Shown piece by piece: positions 35,657 through 43,714 of a DNA stretch of 64,000 bases. Under the pieces are notes generated by a model. That model did not search any database, was not told where the DNA came from, and was given only the letters and a program-made list of their open reading frames with translations. The position numbers and the translations under genes are program-made. Within the stretch, counting starts at the first letter, position 1; each line of letters opens with the position of its first letter. This DNA comes from an uncultured Lachnospiraceae bacterium (GTDB lineage: Bacteria; Bacillota; Clostridia; Lachnospirales; Lachnospiraceae), in assembly GCA_947629865.1 (NCBI GenBank), contig CANRFJ010000003.1:1-64000 (forward strand). The letters are read 5' to 3'.

Positions 35657-36259
35657 TCATTTCATATCGGATATTTGATCCATGCAGTAATTTACAAACT
35701 CTAACATATTTGTTTCTTTCACATTTTTTATCTTATTTGCAAATAACTGTATTTGTTTAACCGTATCGAGGCTCACAGGATCTGTATTAATCGGAAATAC
35801 TTTACTATAATAGTTTCCTTTTTCTGAATTCGATATGCGCTCAACCATAATCCCCGCCTTTATCATAACATCCTCAAGATTAGAAATATTGTATATTGGC
35901 ACAATATATTTCTCTAATGGGTGATTTTTAAATAAACTTTTCGTTATATATTCCTCTTTCATTTTATCGGAACAGTCATCCGTATCCATAATGATAAATA
36001 ATTTAAAATTGTTTAACTTTTTCCTCTTTCTATCATACTCAACTGAATATTCCTCAGCAAATGCGCTCAATGATCTAAACGGCTTCTTATTCAAATAATC
36101 CTTCAATCCATTTATCTGTATGCTACTTCTTCCTTTATTTTCAGCTATTATTTTTACAGATAAATGAAGATTTGTATATATATAGCGTACAATGTGAAAC
36201 TCTGATTTCCCATGAACAATCACTGCTGCCTTTGTGTAATTCAACGAATTCGAGGGCAT
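35657..36259 (-). CDS. TOPRIM-like protein paired with an AAA ATPase
   Basis: A 200-residue protein. The N-terminal strand AVIVHGKSEFHIVRYI gives the TOPRIM glutamate, and LFIIMDTDDCSDK gives the DxD of a TOPRIM fold (about residue 92). This resembles the small effector partners of AAA ATPases in RloA/RloB-like and PARIS-like defence pairs. The C-terminal half is not recognisable. It starts 2 nt after the ATPase stop, behind GGAGAGGGGGATGTATAATA, so the two are coupled. The likely role is a nuclease effector released or armed by the ATPase; this is inference from family architecture. It is AT-rich. Confidence 0.7.
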   Translation of the reverse strand: MPSNSLNYTKAAVIVHGKSEFHIVRYIYTNLHLSVKIIAENKGRSSIQINGLKDYLNKKPFRSLSAFAEEYSVEYDRKRKKLNNFKLFIIMDTDDCSDKMKEEYITKSLFKNHPLEKYIVPIYNISNLEDVMIKAGIMVERISNSEKGNYYSKVFPINTDPVSLDTVKQIQLFANKIKNVKETNMLEFVNYCMDQISDMK

Positions 36260-36261
36260 TA

Positions 36262-37614
36262 TTATACATCCCCCTCTCCATTCGATTCATCACTTCTTAA
36301 CTCATTTAAAATCAGATCATAATCCAAGGTGTCAACCACAGGTATTCCGCCAAACAAACCCTTTAGATACATTATTCTGGGATTATTAGTACCTTGAATC
36401 CTCTGATATTTATCAAGGCATTTCACTTCTTTATTCCCTTGATAATCCACATTAATTAAATACGCTGATTTTATATCAATGCTCTCCAACATGTATGTGT
36501 TATGAGTTGTAATTATTAATTGTCCGGATATGTCCTCAATCATAGACTCCAAAATAATTTTAAGTAATAAATCATGAATTCCGTCATCTATTTCATCATA
36601 TACGACTGTTATTCCGCAAAACGCTCCCAACAAAGAACGAATAATATCAAGAATATGCTGTGTCCCTGCCGATTCATTTTCAAATGCAATCGTTCTTATC
36701 TTCCCACCAATCATTTTTTTTACAAAAAGTTTATATGAAATCTCATTTTCTTTATAAACCCGCTCATAAAAAACATCCTTTATATCAGCATACGCTTGTG
36801 TAAAAAAGTCTCTTAAAATGCGCTCCGACCGATTCAAATTGGTTTCATATGATTTTTTTATTTTTCCAACATCCATCCTGAGCAAAATATTATCCGGTTT
36901 CCCCGCTTCAACCTCCATTCCCGAATAGGAAGTTTTCTTATAATGCACACTTATTTCTTCCAACATATCCAGAACTTCCAGAATATATTTGGAATAATTA
37001 TCATTTATATACTGCTCATTTTTTTCTTTTCTTTCTTTATTCAATATACTTAATAATGAATGTTTCCCCCAATACTTTTCTATTTCGTTACAGATTTCTT
37101 CTTCAACCTTTTTATTGTTAAATAACTTATTGGACAATATTGGCACTATTCTTCCATTTTCGTTTTTTATTTCAAAGAATGTCCCTCTTTGCTTACCCGT
37201 GAAATAATACAATTTCTCGTACAAAAATTTTTCAGCAAAACTTAAAATATAATAGCCCTCATGATCGCCAATTTTAAAACCATATTCAACTCGGGTTTCA
37301 TCCTCACAATCTTTCATCCTACAGCTATCTGTAAGTTTCAAAATATCGGTTCCACCGATAAGCATTTCCAATATCTCCTTCGGCAGTTCCTGCTTTGGTA
37401 CTATTTCTTTTATTTTCTCCGCATTCATCAACATTTCAAACGAATCTATACTTCGCCTCAGCAAATTGATGCTATTAACAAAATTAGATTTTCCACTCCC
37501 ATTCTCACCATAAATGGCAACAAATTTTTTGGCTCCTCTACTCCCATTTTTTAAGTCAAACATCGCATCTTTAAATGACATAAAATTTTTTAGCTTAATG
37601 TATGTGAACATCAT
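36262..37614 (-). CDS. AAA ATPase (AAA_15/AAA_21 type) of a two-gene defence-like unit
   Basis: About 450 residues, RecF/OLD-like. The start is MMFTYIKLKNFMSFKDA, Walker A is YGENGSGKSNFVNSI (about residue 35), the signature-like region is NESAGTQHILDI (about residue 325), Walker B is ITVVYDEIDDGIHD, and a conserved TTHNTYML follows. These are the marks of full-length AAA ATPases that partner with TOPRIM or other nucleases in phage defence. The start at 37614 follows GGAGGTGGCG. No other gene shares the transcript. Confidence 0.85.
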   Translation of the reverse strand: MMFTYIKLKNFMSFKDAMFDLKNGSRGAKKFVAIYGENGSGKSNFVNSINLLRRSIDSFEMLMNAEKIKEIVPKQELPKEILEMLIGGTDILKLTDSCRMKDCEDETRVEYGFKIGDHEGYYILSFAEKFLYEKLYYFTGKQRGTFFEIKNENGRIVPILSNKLFNNKKVEEEICNEIEKYWGKHSLLSILNKERKEKNEQYINDNYSKYILEVLDMLEEISVHYKKTSYSGMEVEAGKPDNILLRMDVGKIKKSYETNLNRSERILRDFFTQAYADIKDVFYERVYKENEISYKLFVKKMIGGKIRTIAFENESAGTQHILDIIRSLLGAFCGITVVYDEIDDGIHDLLLKIILESMIEDISGQLIITTHNTYMLESIDIKSAYLINVDYQGNKEVKCLDKYQRIQGTNNPRIMYLKGLFGGIPVVDTLDYDLILNELRSDESNGEGDV

Positions 37615-37727
37615 CGCCACCTCCATATCAATAATATCTCCTTTCTTCGTTTTTGTCAATAACTTATTCGTTTTTGTTATTTTTTATACCATTTTGCGCA
37701 AACTTTTACTCTTTTATGCATAAAAAT

Positions 37728-37765
37728 AAAAACATATGCAGCACTAACCGCTAACATATGTTTTT
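37728..37765 (-). terminator. intrinsic terminator downstream of the TCS/DUF6033-like operon
   Basis: AAAAACATATG and CATATGTTTTT form an 11-bp stem with a 16-nt loop, and the minus strand continues ATTTTTAT. It lies about 70 nt after the stop at 37836 and can work in both directions. The remainder of the gap holds nothing else. Confidence 0.72.
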
Positions 37766-37835
37766 ATCCAAAACGCTTTATCCTTATCTTTATACCACAT
37801 CCCACAGCGGCCGCCGGCTCTCTGAACACTTCCTT

Positions 37836-38543
37836 TCAGACGGATATATCCATCTGACCGCCCAGGCCCTGTCCGCGCGCCACCGCATCTGCCAAAGCCT
37901 CTCCTGCTGAGGCATTGCCGGTTTTTCTCTGGAGTTCTGTCACGCTCTCTGCCTCCACAAAAAACTTCTCTCGGACTTTTTCCGCTTCCTCCGCCTTTTT
38001 GGCCCTCCCTTCGGCCAGCCTCTCAGCGTCTTCTTTCTTTCTTAATGCCTTTGCCTCTCTTGCTTCCTCCTTTTTCTTCTGCGCACGCTTTTCCTTCAGT
38101 TGTTTCTGCACCTTTTCCCTGTAAACCGTCCCCGGATTCTCTCTCGGCTCCTTATCGCCGCCAATCGCCCACCAGGTCACGCTCCCGTCCTCGTGGATCT
38201 GCATACCGGTTCCGTACAGAATCATGTTGTGACTATCGCAGTATTCCTGCATATGTCGGGAATTTTCCGGTTCCTCCGATATGAGTTTTTCATATTTGGC
38301 CGCATATGCCTCATCTGACGCCATCTTTTCCGCAATATTTCTCGGAATATATACATTGCCGCCCTTGCCCGCACCCCACATATAATCCTCGAAGCCGCTG
38401 TCATTCCCCACGGTGATGTGCACGCCGTATTTCTGCTCCAGGCCGCGGAGATATTCGTCCGTCGTCTGTCCGGCAGAAGCGGTACCGGCCGTGCCTTGGA
38501 CTCCGCCCGCGTAATAGCTATTGTTTACCTGATTGATCTCCAT
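37836..38543 (-). CDS. DUF6033-like protein downstream of a two-component system
   Basis: About 235 residues beginning MEINQVNNSYYAGG, without signal peptide. The family core is present: YLRGLEQKYGVHITV, VYIPRNIAEKMASDEAYAAKYEKLI and IHEDGSVTWWAIGG. A Lys/Glu/Arg-rich helix follows (about 150-210) and then a short tail. The start at 38543 follows GGAGGAACA, which belongs to copy 2 of the double-hairpin repeat. It lies 93 nt after the gene at 38637, in the same transcription unit as the response regulator and kinase. Function unknown. Confidence 0.78.
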   Translation of the reverse strand: MEINQVNNSYYAGGVQGTAGTASAGQTTDEYLRGLEQKYGVHITVGNDSGFEDYMWGAGKGGNVYIPRNIAEKMASDEAYAAKYEKLISEEPENSRHMQEYCDSHNMILYGTGMQIHEDGSVTWWAIGGDKEPRENPGTVYREKVQKQLKEKRAQKKKEEAREAKALRKKEDAERLAEGRAKKAEEAEKVREKFFVEAESVTELQRKTGNASAGEALADAVARGQGLGGQMDISV

Positions 38544-38551
38544 TGTTCCTC

Positions 38552-38616
38552 CATTCTGCCGCTTCAGCGGCCGTTTCACAGTGGGAAATTTGTGCGTCGG
38601 CACAAATTCCGGATCT
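38552..38616 (-). repeat. double-hairpin intergenic repeat, copy 2
   Basis: Minus strand: GGAATTTGTGCCGACGCACAAA, TTTCCCACTGTGAAACG, GCCGCTGAAGCGGC, AGAATGGAGGAAC then the start codon. Both hairpins are intact. The repeat's 3' end is the ribosome binding site of the gene at 37836. Confidence 0.85.
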
Positions 38617-38636
38617 GACATTAAACTCTACTGTAT

Positions 38637-39416
38637 TCAGCCCTGCATACTCATCTGCATGAGCAGATCGAGAAGCTGACTCGTCTGGTACGACGTATTT
38701 ATCACCGGCAGATGGCGCTCTGGAAGCCAGATTTCTTCCCCTGCAATCCGATGCCTCTGCTCTATGCTGCGGTAAAACATCTCTGTCGAGTACATCTTTG
38801 CCAGCATTTTTTCATTTTTCTTTTTTCGCTCCAGCCATCTCTCATACAGTTCGTCCATGTACTTCTTGTGCCGCATACGCCTCTCCCAGAACCCGTCCTT
38901 TGCCTTCTCGTCAAACAGGCTCTCTGCCCGGCCGTTCTGGTATCCCCTGTACCAGCCCTCTCCCCGGTATTCCTCCTTCGTGGCGCCGAAAAAATGCACG
39001 GAAAAGGAACCGCCGCACATGGTGGCGAAGGGATCATGAAACTGAAAATTGGCGCGCAGTGTATCCAGCACCCATTTCTGATATTCCGGATCCTGCTGCA
39101 TGGCCCGAAAGCCCTCGTCCGTAATGTGTACGGAAATCGAACTTAACCGCTGGGACGGATCAAGAGGCATCTGACTGATTTTATTTCGTATATACTGTTT
39201 GTACTGCTCAAGTGTCATCTCTTTCGTTGGGACGTCCATAATCCTGACTCCCCCCATCTTAATCCTCTCCGCTTCCCTTACCCTCTGATAAACGGCCGAA
39301 AATGGCGTTCCCCTCTCCGGGCCGGCGTCGATGCTCCGTGCGATATTGCCCTGTAGAAACTGTCCGCACATCTTCGTCATAAAGTCGACCTGAATAGAGT
39401 TGTCATTCTGATACAT
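38637..39416 (-). CDS. DUF6033-related protein co-transcribed with a LytTR system
   Basis: A 259-residue cytoplasmic-looking protein. It shares the family pattern more distantly: LEQYKQYIRNKISQM, then ISVHITDEGFRAMQQDPEYQKWVLDTL, then a region with GGSFSVHFFG. A helical Lys/Arg-rich stretch (WLERKKKNEKMLAKMYS) and an unrelated C-terminus ending SQLLDLLMQMSMQG follow. The start follows AGGAGGCAGTAGCG, and only 2 nt separate it from the histidine kinase stop, so it is probably under the same control. Function unknown. Confidence 0.75.
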   Translation of the reverse strand: MYQNDNSIQVDFMTKMCGQFLQGNIARSIDAGPERGTPFSAVYQRVREAERIKMGGVRIMDVPTKEMTLEQYKQYIRNKISQMPLDPSQRLSSISVHITDEGFRAMQQDPEYQKWVLDTLRANFQFHDPFATMCGGSFSVHFFGATKEEYRGEGWYRGYQNGRAESLFDEKAKDGFWERRMRHKKYMDELYERWLERKKKNEKMLAKMYSTEMFYRSIEQRHRIAGEEIWLPERHLPVINTSYQTSQLLDLLMQMSMQG

Positions 39417-39418
39417 CG

Positions 39419-40930
39419 CTACTGCCTCCTCTCTCTCTGTACCGTCTGCGCAGCGGGCGGCGGCACATTCTTCATCATCACTGTCAGGACAAATATATGT
39501 CCCGAACCGCCGTCGGTCTGTGAGACCGTCCAGTCCACTGCTCCCTGGTATTTTTCCACTGCCCTCTTTATATTGAGCAGCCCGATTCCATGGATTTCCT
39601 TATCCTCCTTATCCGTCTCCGGAAATTCTCCCTGTCTGTTCCTCCGGAGCCTGCCGTCAAAGCTGTTTGAGATCTCAATAAAAAACATTTTCCCGCGAAC
39701 AAGAGAGGAAATCTGCAGGCGGGGCGTCTCTCCTCCCTTCAGCCTGGCGCAGGCTTCTATTGCATTATCCAGCGCATTGCAGAGTATGATTCCTATATCG
39801 TAATTCCGGATTTGCAGGTTGTCCGGAATAAGCAGTCCCTCCGCTTCAAACTGAATATCCGGCGCTGCCTGCAGCGCCTCGTGGTACTTCATATTCAGTA
39901 TGGCGTCCGCCACGGAATTGCCGGTGGAAAAACGCAGTTCCAGACGGTTTATCGTCTGATTCAGACTGGACAGGTAATTTTCCAGCTCCTGTCCGGCCCG
40001 CCCTTCTCCGCACGCCGTCTCGCCCATCAGCTGCCGGATAACGGCCAACTGATTTTTCATGTCGTGCCTCATTCCGCGCAGCCCCTCGTACACCCGATCC
40101 ATCTCACGAATGTTTTCCTCCATGCTGCGCATCTGTTTTTCCAGGACAATCCGGCTGCTCTTTTCCCGCTGCAGGGCAATCATATCCTGAAACAATTTTA
40201 TCCCGTACACAATGGCTGACAGATTCAGTATCAGGATAGCCGGAACCATAATAAACATTCTCGGATAGCGGTCATACAATGTTCTGGGGATATTCCCCTC
40301 CATAGCAATCATTAACATACGCAAAAGAAGACATGTCAGCAGGCTCACCGCCCCCGGCGCCAGCAGAAACAGCATCTCTGTCCGGCGAACCGGATATTCC
40401 TTCTCGCGGTATTGCCGCACGATCTTCTTCAGCATAAATTGCAAAAGCAGGGCAAAGCCCGCGCACGTCAGCGACTGCAGACCTATTACAATGGCATAGA
40501 GCAACAGGGAAAATGTATCCGTCGAGGTGATGATTCCCTGTCCGAAGCACCAGTTGATCAACTCTATCATGGGGCCGCCCAGTTCCAGCGTCATGGCGGC
40601 GAGAATCATGCAGCTCTCCTCTATGGCAAGAAAACTCACCGCCAGAAACAGCTTCATGCCCCGACTCCCCTCATAGAGGAACTGAGTAGCGGCAATCAGA
40701 ACGGCTATGGCAATCAGGTTCTTTTCCTGTGTCACAGTGCTGGCATAATCGGAGCGCCACCAGAGCGACATGGCGAGCTTCATGACACACCAGACCGCCA
40801 TAATCTGATAGCGCCCCGCCGGGTGCGGAAACCATCTCGTCTTCAGAAACGCCCCGTAAAACCGCTGGAGGCAATACCCCTGGAAAAATATCAGAAATAC
40901 TTCCATCACATGAGCAAACAGGTCATACAC
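39419..40930 (-). CDS. AgrC-like GHKL sensor histidine kinase
   Basis: About 503 residues with six to seven predicted transmembrane helices (about 1-220), a dimerisation helix with the phospho-acceptor region LRGMRHDMKNQLAVI, an N box (ILCNALDNAIEAC) and a G box (GIGLLNIKRAVEKY). This is the GHKL class that partners LytTR regulators. I favour a GTG start at 40930 because GGGAGGAATTTTGG precedes it; this overlaps the regulator stop by 8 nt. No AgrB/AgrD-type peptide gene is visible, so the stimulus is unknown. Confidence 0.9.
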   Translation of the reverse strand: MYDLFAHVMEVFLIFFQGYCLQRFYGAFLKTRWFPHPAGRYQIMAVWCVMKLAMSLWWRSDYASTVTQEKNLIAIAVLIAATQFLYEGSRGMKLFLAVSFLAIEESCMILAAMTLELGGPMIELINWCFGQGIITSTDTFSLLLYAIVIGLQSLTCAGFALLLQFMLKKIVRQYREKEYPVRRTEMLFLLAPGAVSLLTCLLLRMLMIAMEGNIPRTLYDRYPRMFIMVPAILILNLSAIVYGIKLFQDMIALQREKSSRIVLEKQMRSMEENIREMDRVYEGLRGMRHDMKNQLAVIRQLMGETACGEGRAGQELENYLSSLNQTINRLELRFSTGNSVADAILNMKYHEALQAAPDIQFEAEGLLIPDNLQIRNYDIGIILCNALDNAIEACARLKGGETPRLQISSLVRGKMFFIEISNSFDGRLRRNRQGEFPETDKEDKEIHGIGLLNIKRAVEKYQGAVDWTVSQTDGGSGHIFVLTVMMKNVPPPAAQTVQRERRQ

Positions 40931-41633
40931 CCAAAATTCCTCCCTTGCGCAGATAGTGCATATATGTCCTGACAAAATCCGGATATTTCTCCTTTGACAG
41001 GTATACCCTTTCCCCCGTATTCATCTGGATAGAATCGGAGGCGTACTCCGCAATGTGAGCCATATTTACCAGGTATCCCCTGTGGCATCGGTAAAAGTCC
41101 TCCCCCAGCTGGCGCTCCATCTCGCTCATAGTCGCATACAGCGTAAGCGTCTCCCTGACCGTATGGATTTCCACTTTCCTCCTCTGACATTCGATGAAAC
41201 AGATATCCGCGACCGGTATGGTCACATGACGGTTCCTCGTCCGGATAAACAGTTGCCGCCCGCGCTGTCCCCGCCCTCTCTCCACATCGTTCAGCGCCTG
41301 CCGCAGAACTCCGGCAAGCTTTTCTTCCTCAACCGGTTTCAGTAGATAGTGAAAGGCCGACACATCAAAGGCGTCAAAGACATATTCCTTTATTGCCGTA
41401 ATAAAAATCAGCACCGCGTCGCGGTTTTTCTCCCTCCAGATGCGCGCCGCCTCTATTCCGTTCATTCCCTCCATCTGGATATCCAGAAAGAGTATATCAA
41501 AGGAATCGTCCGCAGATAGTAACTCCTCTCCGGAGTTATACAATTCCACCACTGCTTCCGGACACTGCCGGAGAATGAGAGCCTTTATGTGCTCCCGTAC
41601 CAGTGGCTCGTCATCGCATACAGCTATATTCAT
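40923..41633 (-). CDS. LytTR-family response regulator
   Basis: A 236-residue regulator: receiver domain (1-120) with acidic CDDE, phospho-Asp in FLDIQMEGMNG and Lys in LLKPV, then a LytTR DNA-binding domain (about 135-235, with NRHVTIPVADICFIE and FYRCHRGYLVNM). It is first in the operon with the kinase and two DUF6033-like genes, which are the obvious candidate targets. The start follows AGGAGGAGTCTAC. The terminator of the upstream lipoprotein gene lies 34 nt away, leaving little room for a separate promoter. Confidence 0.94.
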   Translation of the reverse strand: MNIAVCDDEPLVREHIKALILRQCPEAVVELYNSGEELLSADDSFDILFLDIQMEGMNGIEAARIWREKNRDAVLIFITAIKEYVFDAFDVSAFHYLLKPVEEEKLAGVLRQALNDVERGRGQRGRQLFIRTRNRHVTIPVADICFIECQRRKVEIHTVRETLTLYATMSEMERQLGEDFYRCHRGYLVNMAHIAEYASDSIQMNTGERVYLSKEKYPDFVRTYMHYLRKGGILGV

Positions 41634-41666
41634 GTAGACTCCTCCTGTTGTTTATATCGGAAGAAA

Positions 41667-41703
41667 AAAGACTTTCCGCTGTGAAATGTCACGAAAAGTC
41701 TTT
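41667..41703 (-). terminator. intrinsic terminator between lipoprotein and response regulator genes
   Basis: AAAGACTTT and AAAGTCTTT pair in the minus-strand transcript around an 19-nt loop and are followed by TTTCTTCC (seven T residues with the stem end). It may be leaky, because the response regulator begins right after it. Confidence 0.68.
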
Positions 41704-41726
41704 GAAATGTAATGAAACCTAATCTC

Positions 41727-43058
41727 TTACCGCCATCTGCCCTTCCATATCCTTTTTGCATTTTTCCCGTCCAAATCCATACAATATAAATCATGGGTGT
41801 AGCAGTCCGGACTCATATATCCCTCGTCATCGTCATTGTATTCAGCCCACTTTCTGTCGTTGTACCAGTCCCTGGAATACACTTTAATATACAGCTTTTC
41901 CTCCGTGCAATCGACTCCCGCCGATTTGAAACTGCTGATAATAACGTCCTTTTGGGTCTTTTTGGTGATTCTGTGTACCCTTTTCTTTTTATCTACATAG
42001 AAGATGTACTTTTTATTATGCGCACAGTTAAAAATGCCCCTCTTTGATTTTTCAGCCTTTTTAAACGCCTTTATCATCTTGCCGCCGACACGGGGAATCA
42101 GATAGTCCTGGCAATAGATGTAATCCTCGTCTATCTCCAGAGAAATTCCACCGCCCTCACACGGTGTTCCCTTTTCGTTCAGATAGGGGATTTTTCGCCG
42201 ATACTGCAGGATCTCCTGCTCCTCCCCTGTGTCCAGATCATAGGAAAACAGGGTGATTTTTTTGCCGCCCGCGGATGCCGCCCCATAATAGATTTTCCCA
42301 TCTATATAGGTAAGATACGGCTTTGCCTTAACAGCCGACGGCGACAGGGTAATATACTTCGCCCGCTCTGTTCCGGTCGGCCCATATACGCTCAAATCCT
42401 CCGGCCGTTTCAGATATATATTGGGCTCCCAATAGACGGTGTCCCTGTATACATTGGCGGATGTTGTGGAAAAAATGTCTGAATGGGCCTTATGTGTCTT
42501 GCTTATATCACAGATGACCTTCACTCTATGATTCTCCATGTCAACCCTTGCCAGTTTTTCCTCTCCAAAATCCTCGTATACAACATAAAAATATTCTCCG
42601 CATTTTACAAATCCCTCAACATAAGGATAATCATACGAATCTCCCTCCTGTTCAAGCAGTTCGAAACTGCCTTCTATTTCTCCGTTATCCCGGTAAACCG
42701 TATATCCCTTTTTCGTATACCGCAGGTAATAGTAGTGTCCATCCTCCACCTGGGAGTAATCGGTAATCCAGTAGGTATCCTGAAAGCGGACGCCGGCATC
42801 TTTTAAATCTATATTTCCCAGCCGCAGCTTCCGACTCTTACCCGTCTCATCAATCACCGTTTTTACCTCTGCGCTTTCCTCCGGTTCCCCGCTGTCAGAA
42901 ACTGCCGCTGCCGCACCGCTGACTGATGCGCCGCCGGCCGTCGCAGCCGCCCCCACTCCGGCTGCTCCGTCTGTGTTTTCTCTCTCGGAACTCCCGCTGC
43001 AGGCGCACAATGTCATAGCACAGATAACCGTCAGGACAAGCGCAGGCCCCTTTTTCAT
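41727..43058 (-). CDS. lipoprotein, DUF5050-like beta-propeller
   Basis: About 443 residues. The lipoprotein signal peptide is MKKGPALVLTVICAMTLCAC with the lipobox Cys near residue 20. An Ala/Gly-rich linker follows (about 30-60), then repeated strands of the type GKIYYGAASAGGKKITLFSYDLDTG, RVHRITKKT and LYCMDLDGKNAKRIWKG. This pattern resembles DUF5050/propeller-like surface lipoproteins. The start at 43058 is chosen for the signal peptide; the ORF runs 26 codons further up and overlaps the GNAT end. Function unknown; surface sensing or binding is a guess. Confidence 0.78.
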   Translation of the reverse strand: MKKGPALVLTVICAMTLCACSGSSERENTDGAAGVGAAATAGGASVSGAAAAVSDSGEPEESAEVKTVIDETGKSRKLRLGNIDLKDAGVRFQDTYWITDYSQVEDGHYYYLRYTKKGYTVYRDNGEIEGSFELLEQEGDSYDYPYVEGFVKCGEYFYVVYEDFGEEKLARVDMENHRVKVICDISKTHKAHSDIFSTTSANVYRDTVYWEPNIYLKRPEDLSVYGPTGTERAKYITLSPSAVKAKPYLTYIDGKIYYGAASAGGKKITLFSYDLDTGEEQEILQYRRKIPYLNEKGTPCEGGGISLEIDEDYIYCQDYLIPRVGGKMIKAFKKAEKSKRGIFNCAHNKKYIFYVDKKKRVHRITKKTQKDVIISSFKSAGVDCTEEKLYIKVYSRDWYNDRKWAEYNDDDEGYMSPDCYTHDLYCMDLDGKNAKRIWKGRWR

Positions 43059-43090
43059 GACTCTCTCCCATCTCCTCATGAAACTCCTCC

Positions 43091-43561
43091 TCACAATATT
43101 TTTTCCATACCGATCTTCTGCGGCGTCAGTCCGCATTTTTCATAGAAATGCATTGCCGGCTCATTGCATGTCCACACATTGAGTGTCACATTATAGCAGC
43201 CGTTTTCTCTGGCAAAATCAAGTACCGCCTCGTAGATGTTCCGGCCGATCCCCTGCCCGCGCCGCTTCTCGTCCACGCACAAATCGTCGAGATACAGCGT
43301 CCGTATATCCGTCAATATATTGTCTTCCTTCTTCTGGTGGAACTGGCAGAAAGCATAGCCGTCCACTGTATCCTCCCCGTTTACTGCTACCAGAATGGGC
43401 GTCTGCGGATTATGGATCATCTGCTGCAGTTCCTTCTTTGTGTACTTTGTGCAGTCCGCCTTAAATAAATCCGGTCGGCCCCGATGGTGTACCATCAGTA
43501 CCTGGCTCAACAGTTCCATGATTCTTTCTGCATCTTTTTCCTCTGCACGTCGAATTGTCAT
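43091..43561 (-). CDS. GNAT-family N-acetyltransferase
   Basis: About 156 residues with the GNAT fold. Motif A with the acetyl-CoA loop is RRGQGIGRNIYEAVLDFA, followed by CYNVTLNVWTCNEPAMHFYEKCG. The substrate is not evident. The start at 43561 (MTIRRAEEKD) is the usual GNAT beginning; the weak site GGGAGAAATCAGAAGAT leaves the 16-residue longer form possible. It is divergent from asnB. Confidence 0.88.
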   Translation of the reverse strand: MTIRRAEEKDAERIMELLSQVLMVHHRGRPDLFKADCTKYTKKELQQMIHNPQTPILVAVNGEDTVDGYAFCQFHQKKEDNILTDIRTLYLDDLCVDEKRRGQGIGRNIYEAVLDFARENGCYNVTLNVWTCNEPAMHFYEKCGLTPQKIGMEKIL

Positions 43562-43714
43562 ATCTTCTGATTTCTCCCTTCTTTCATATATTTCTTTTCC
43601 ATTATACACAGGAATCCCTCCCTCTTACAAGTGTTTTGCATGAAAAAGAGGCGTATATTTCTTCTCTGTTTTTCATAGAGTATAGCATATTTGCTCTCAA
43701 AATGGAGGATTTTT

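Noticed and set aside
41634-41666. Separate promoter for the response regulator
   Set aside because: Only about 33 nt lie between the lipoprotein terminator and the start, and no -35/-10 pair was seen.
43620-43714. T-box riboswitch upstream of asnB
   Set aside because: The leader is short and lacks the AGGGTGG T-box motif; only an ATGAAAAA/TTTTTCAT hairpin is visible.
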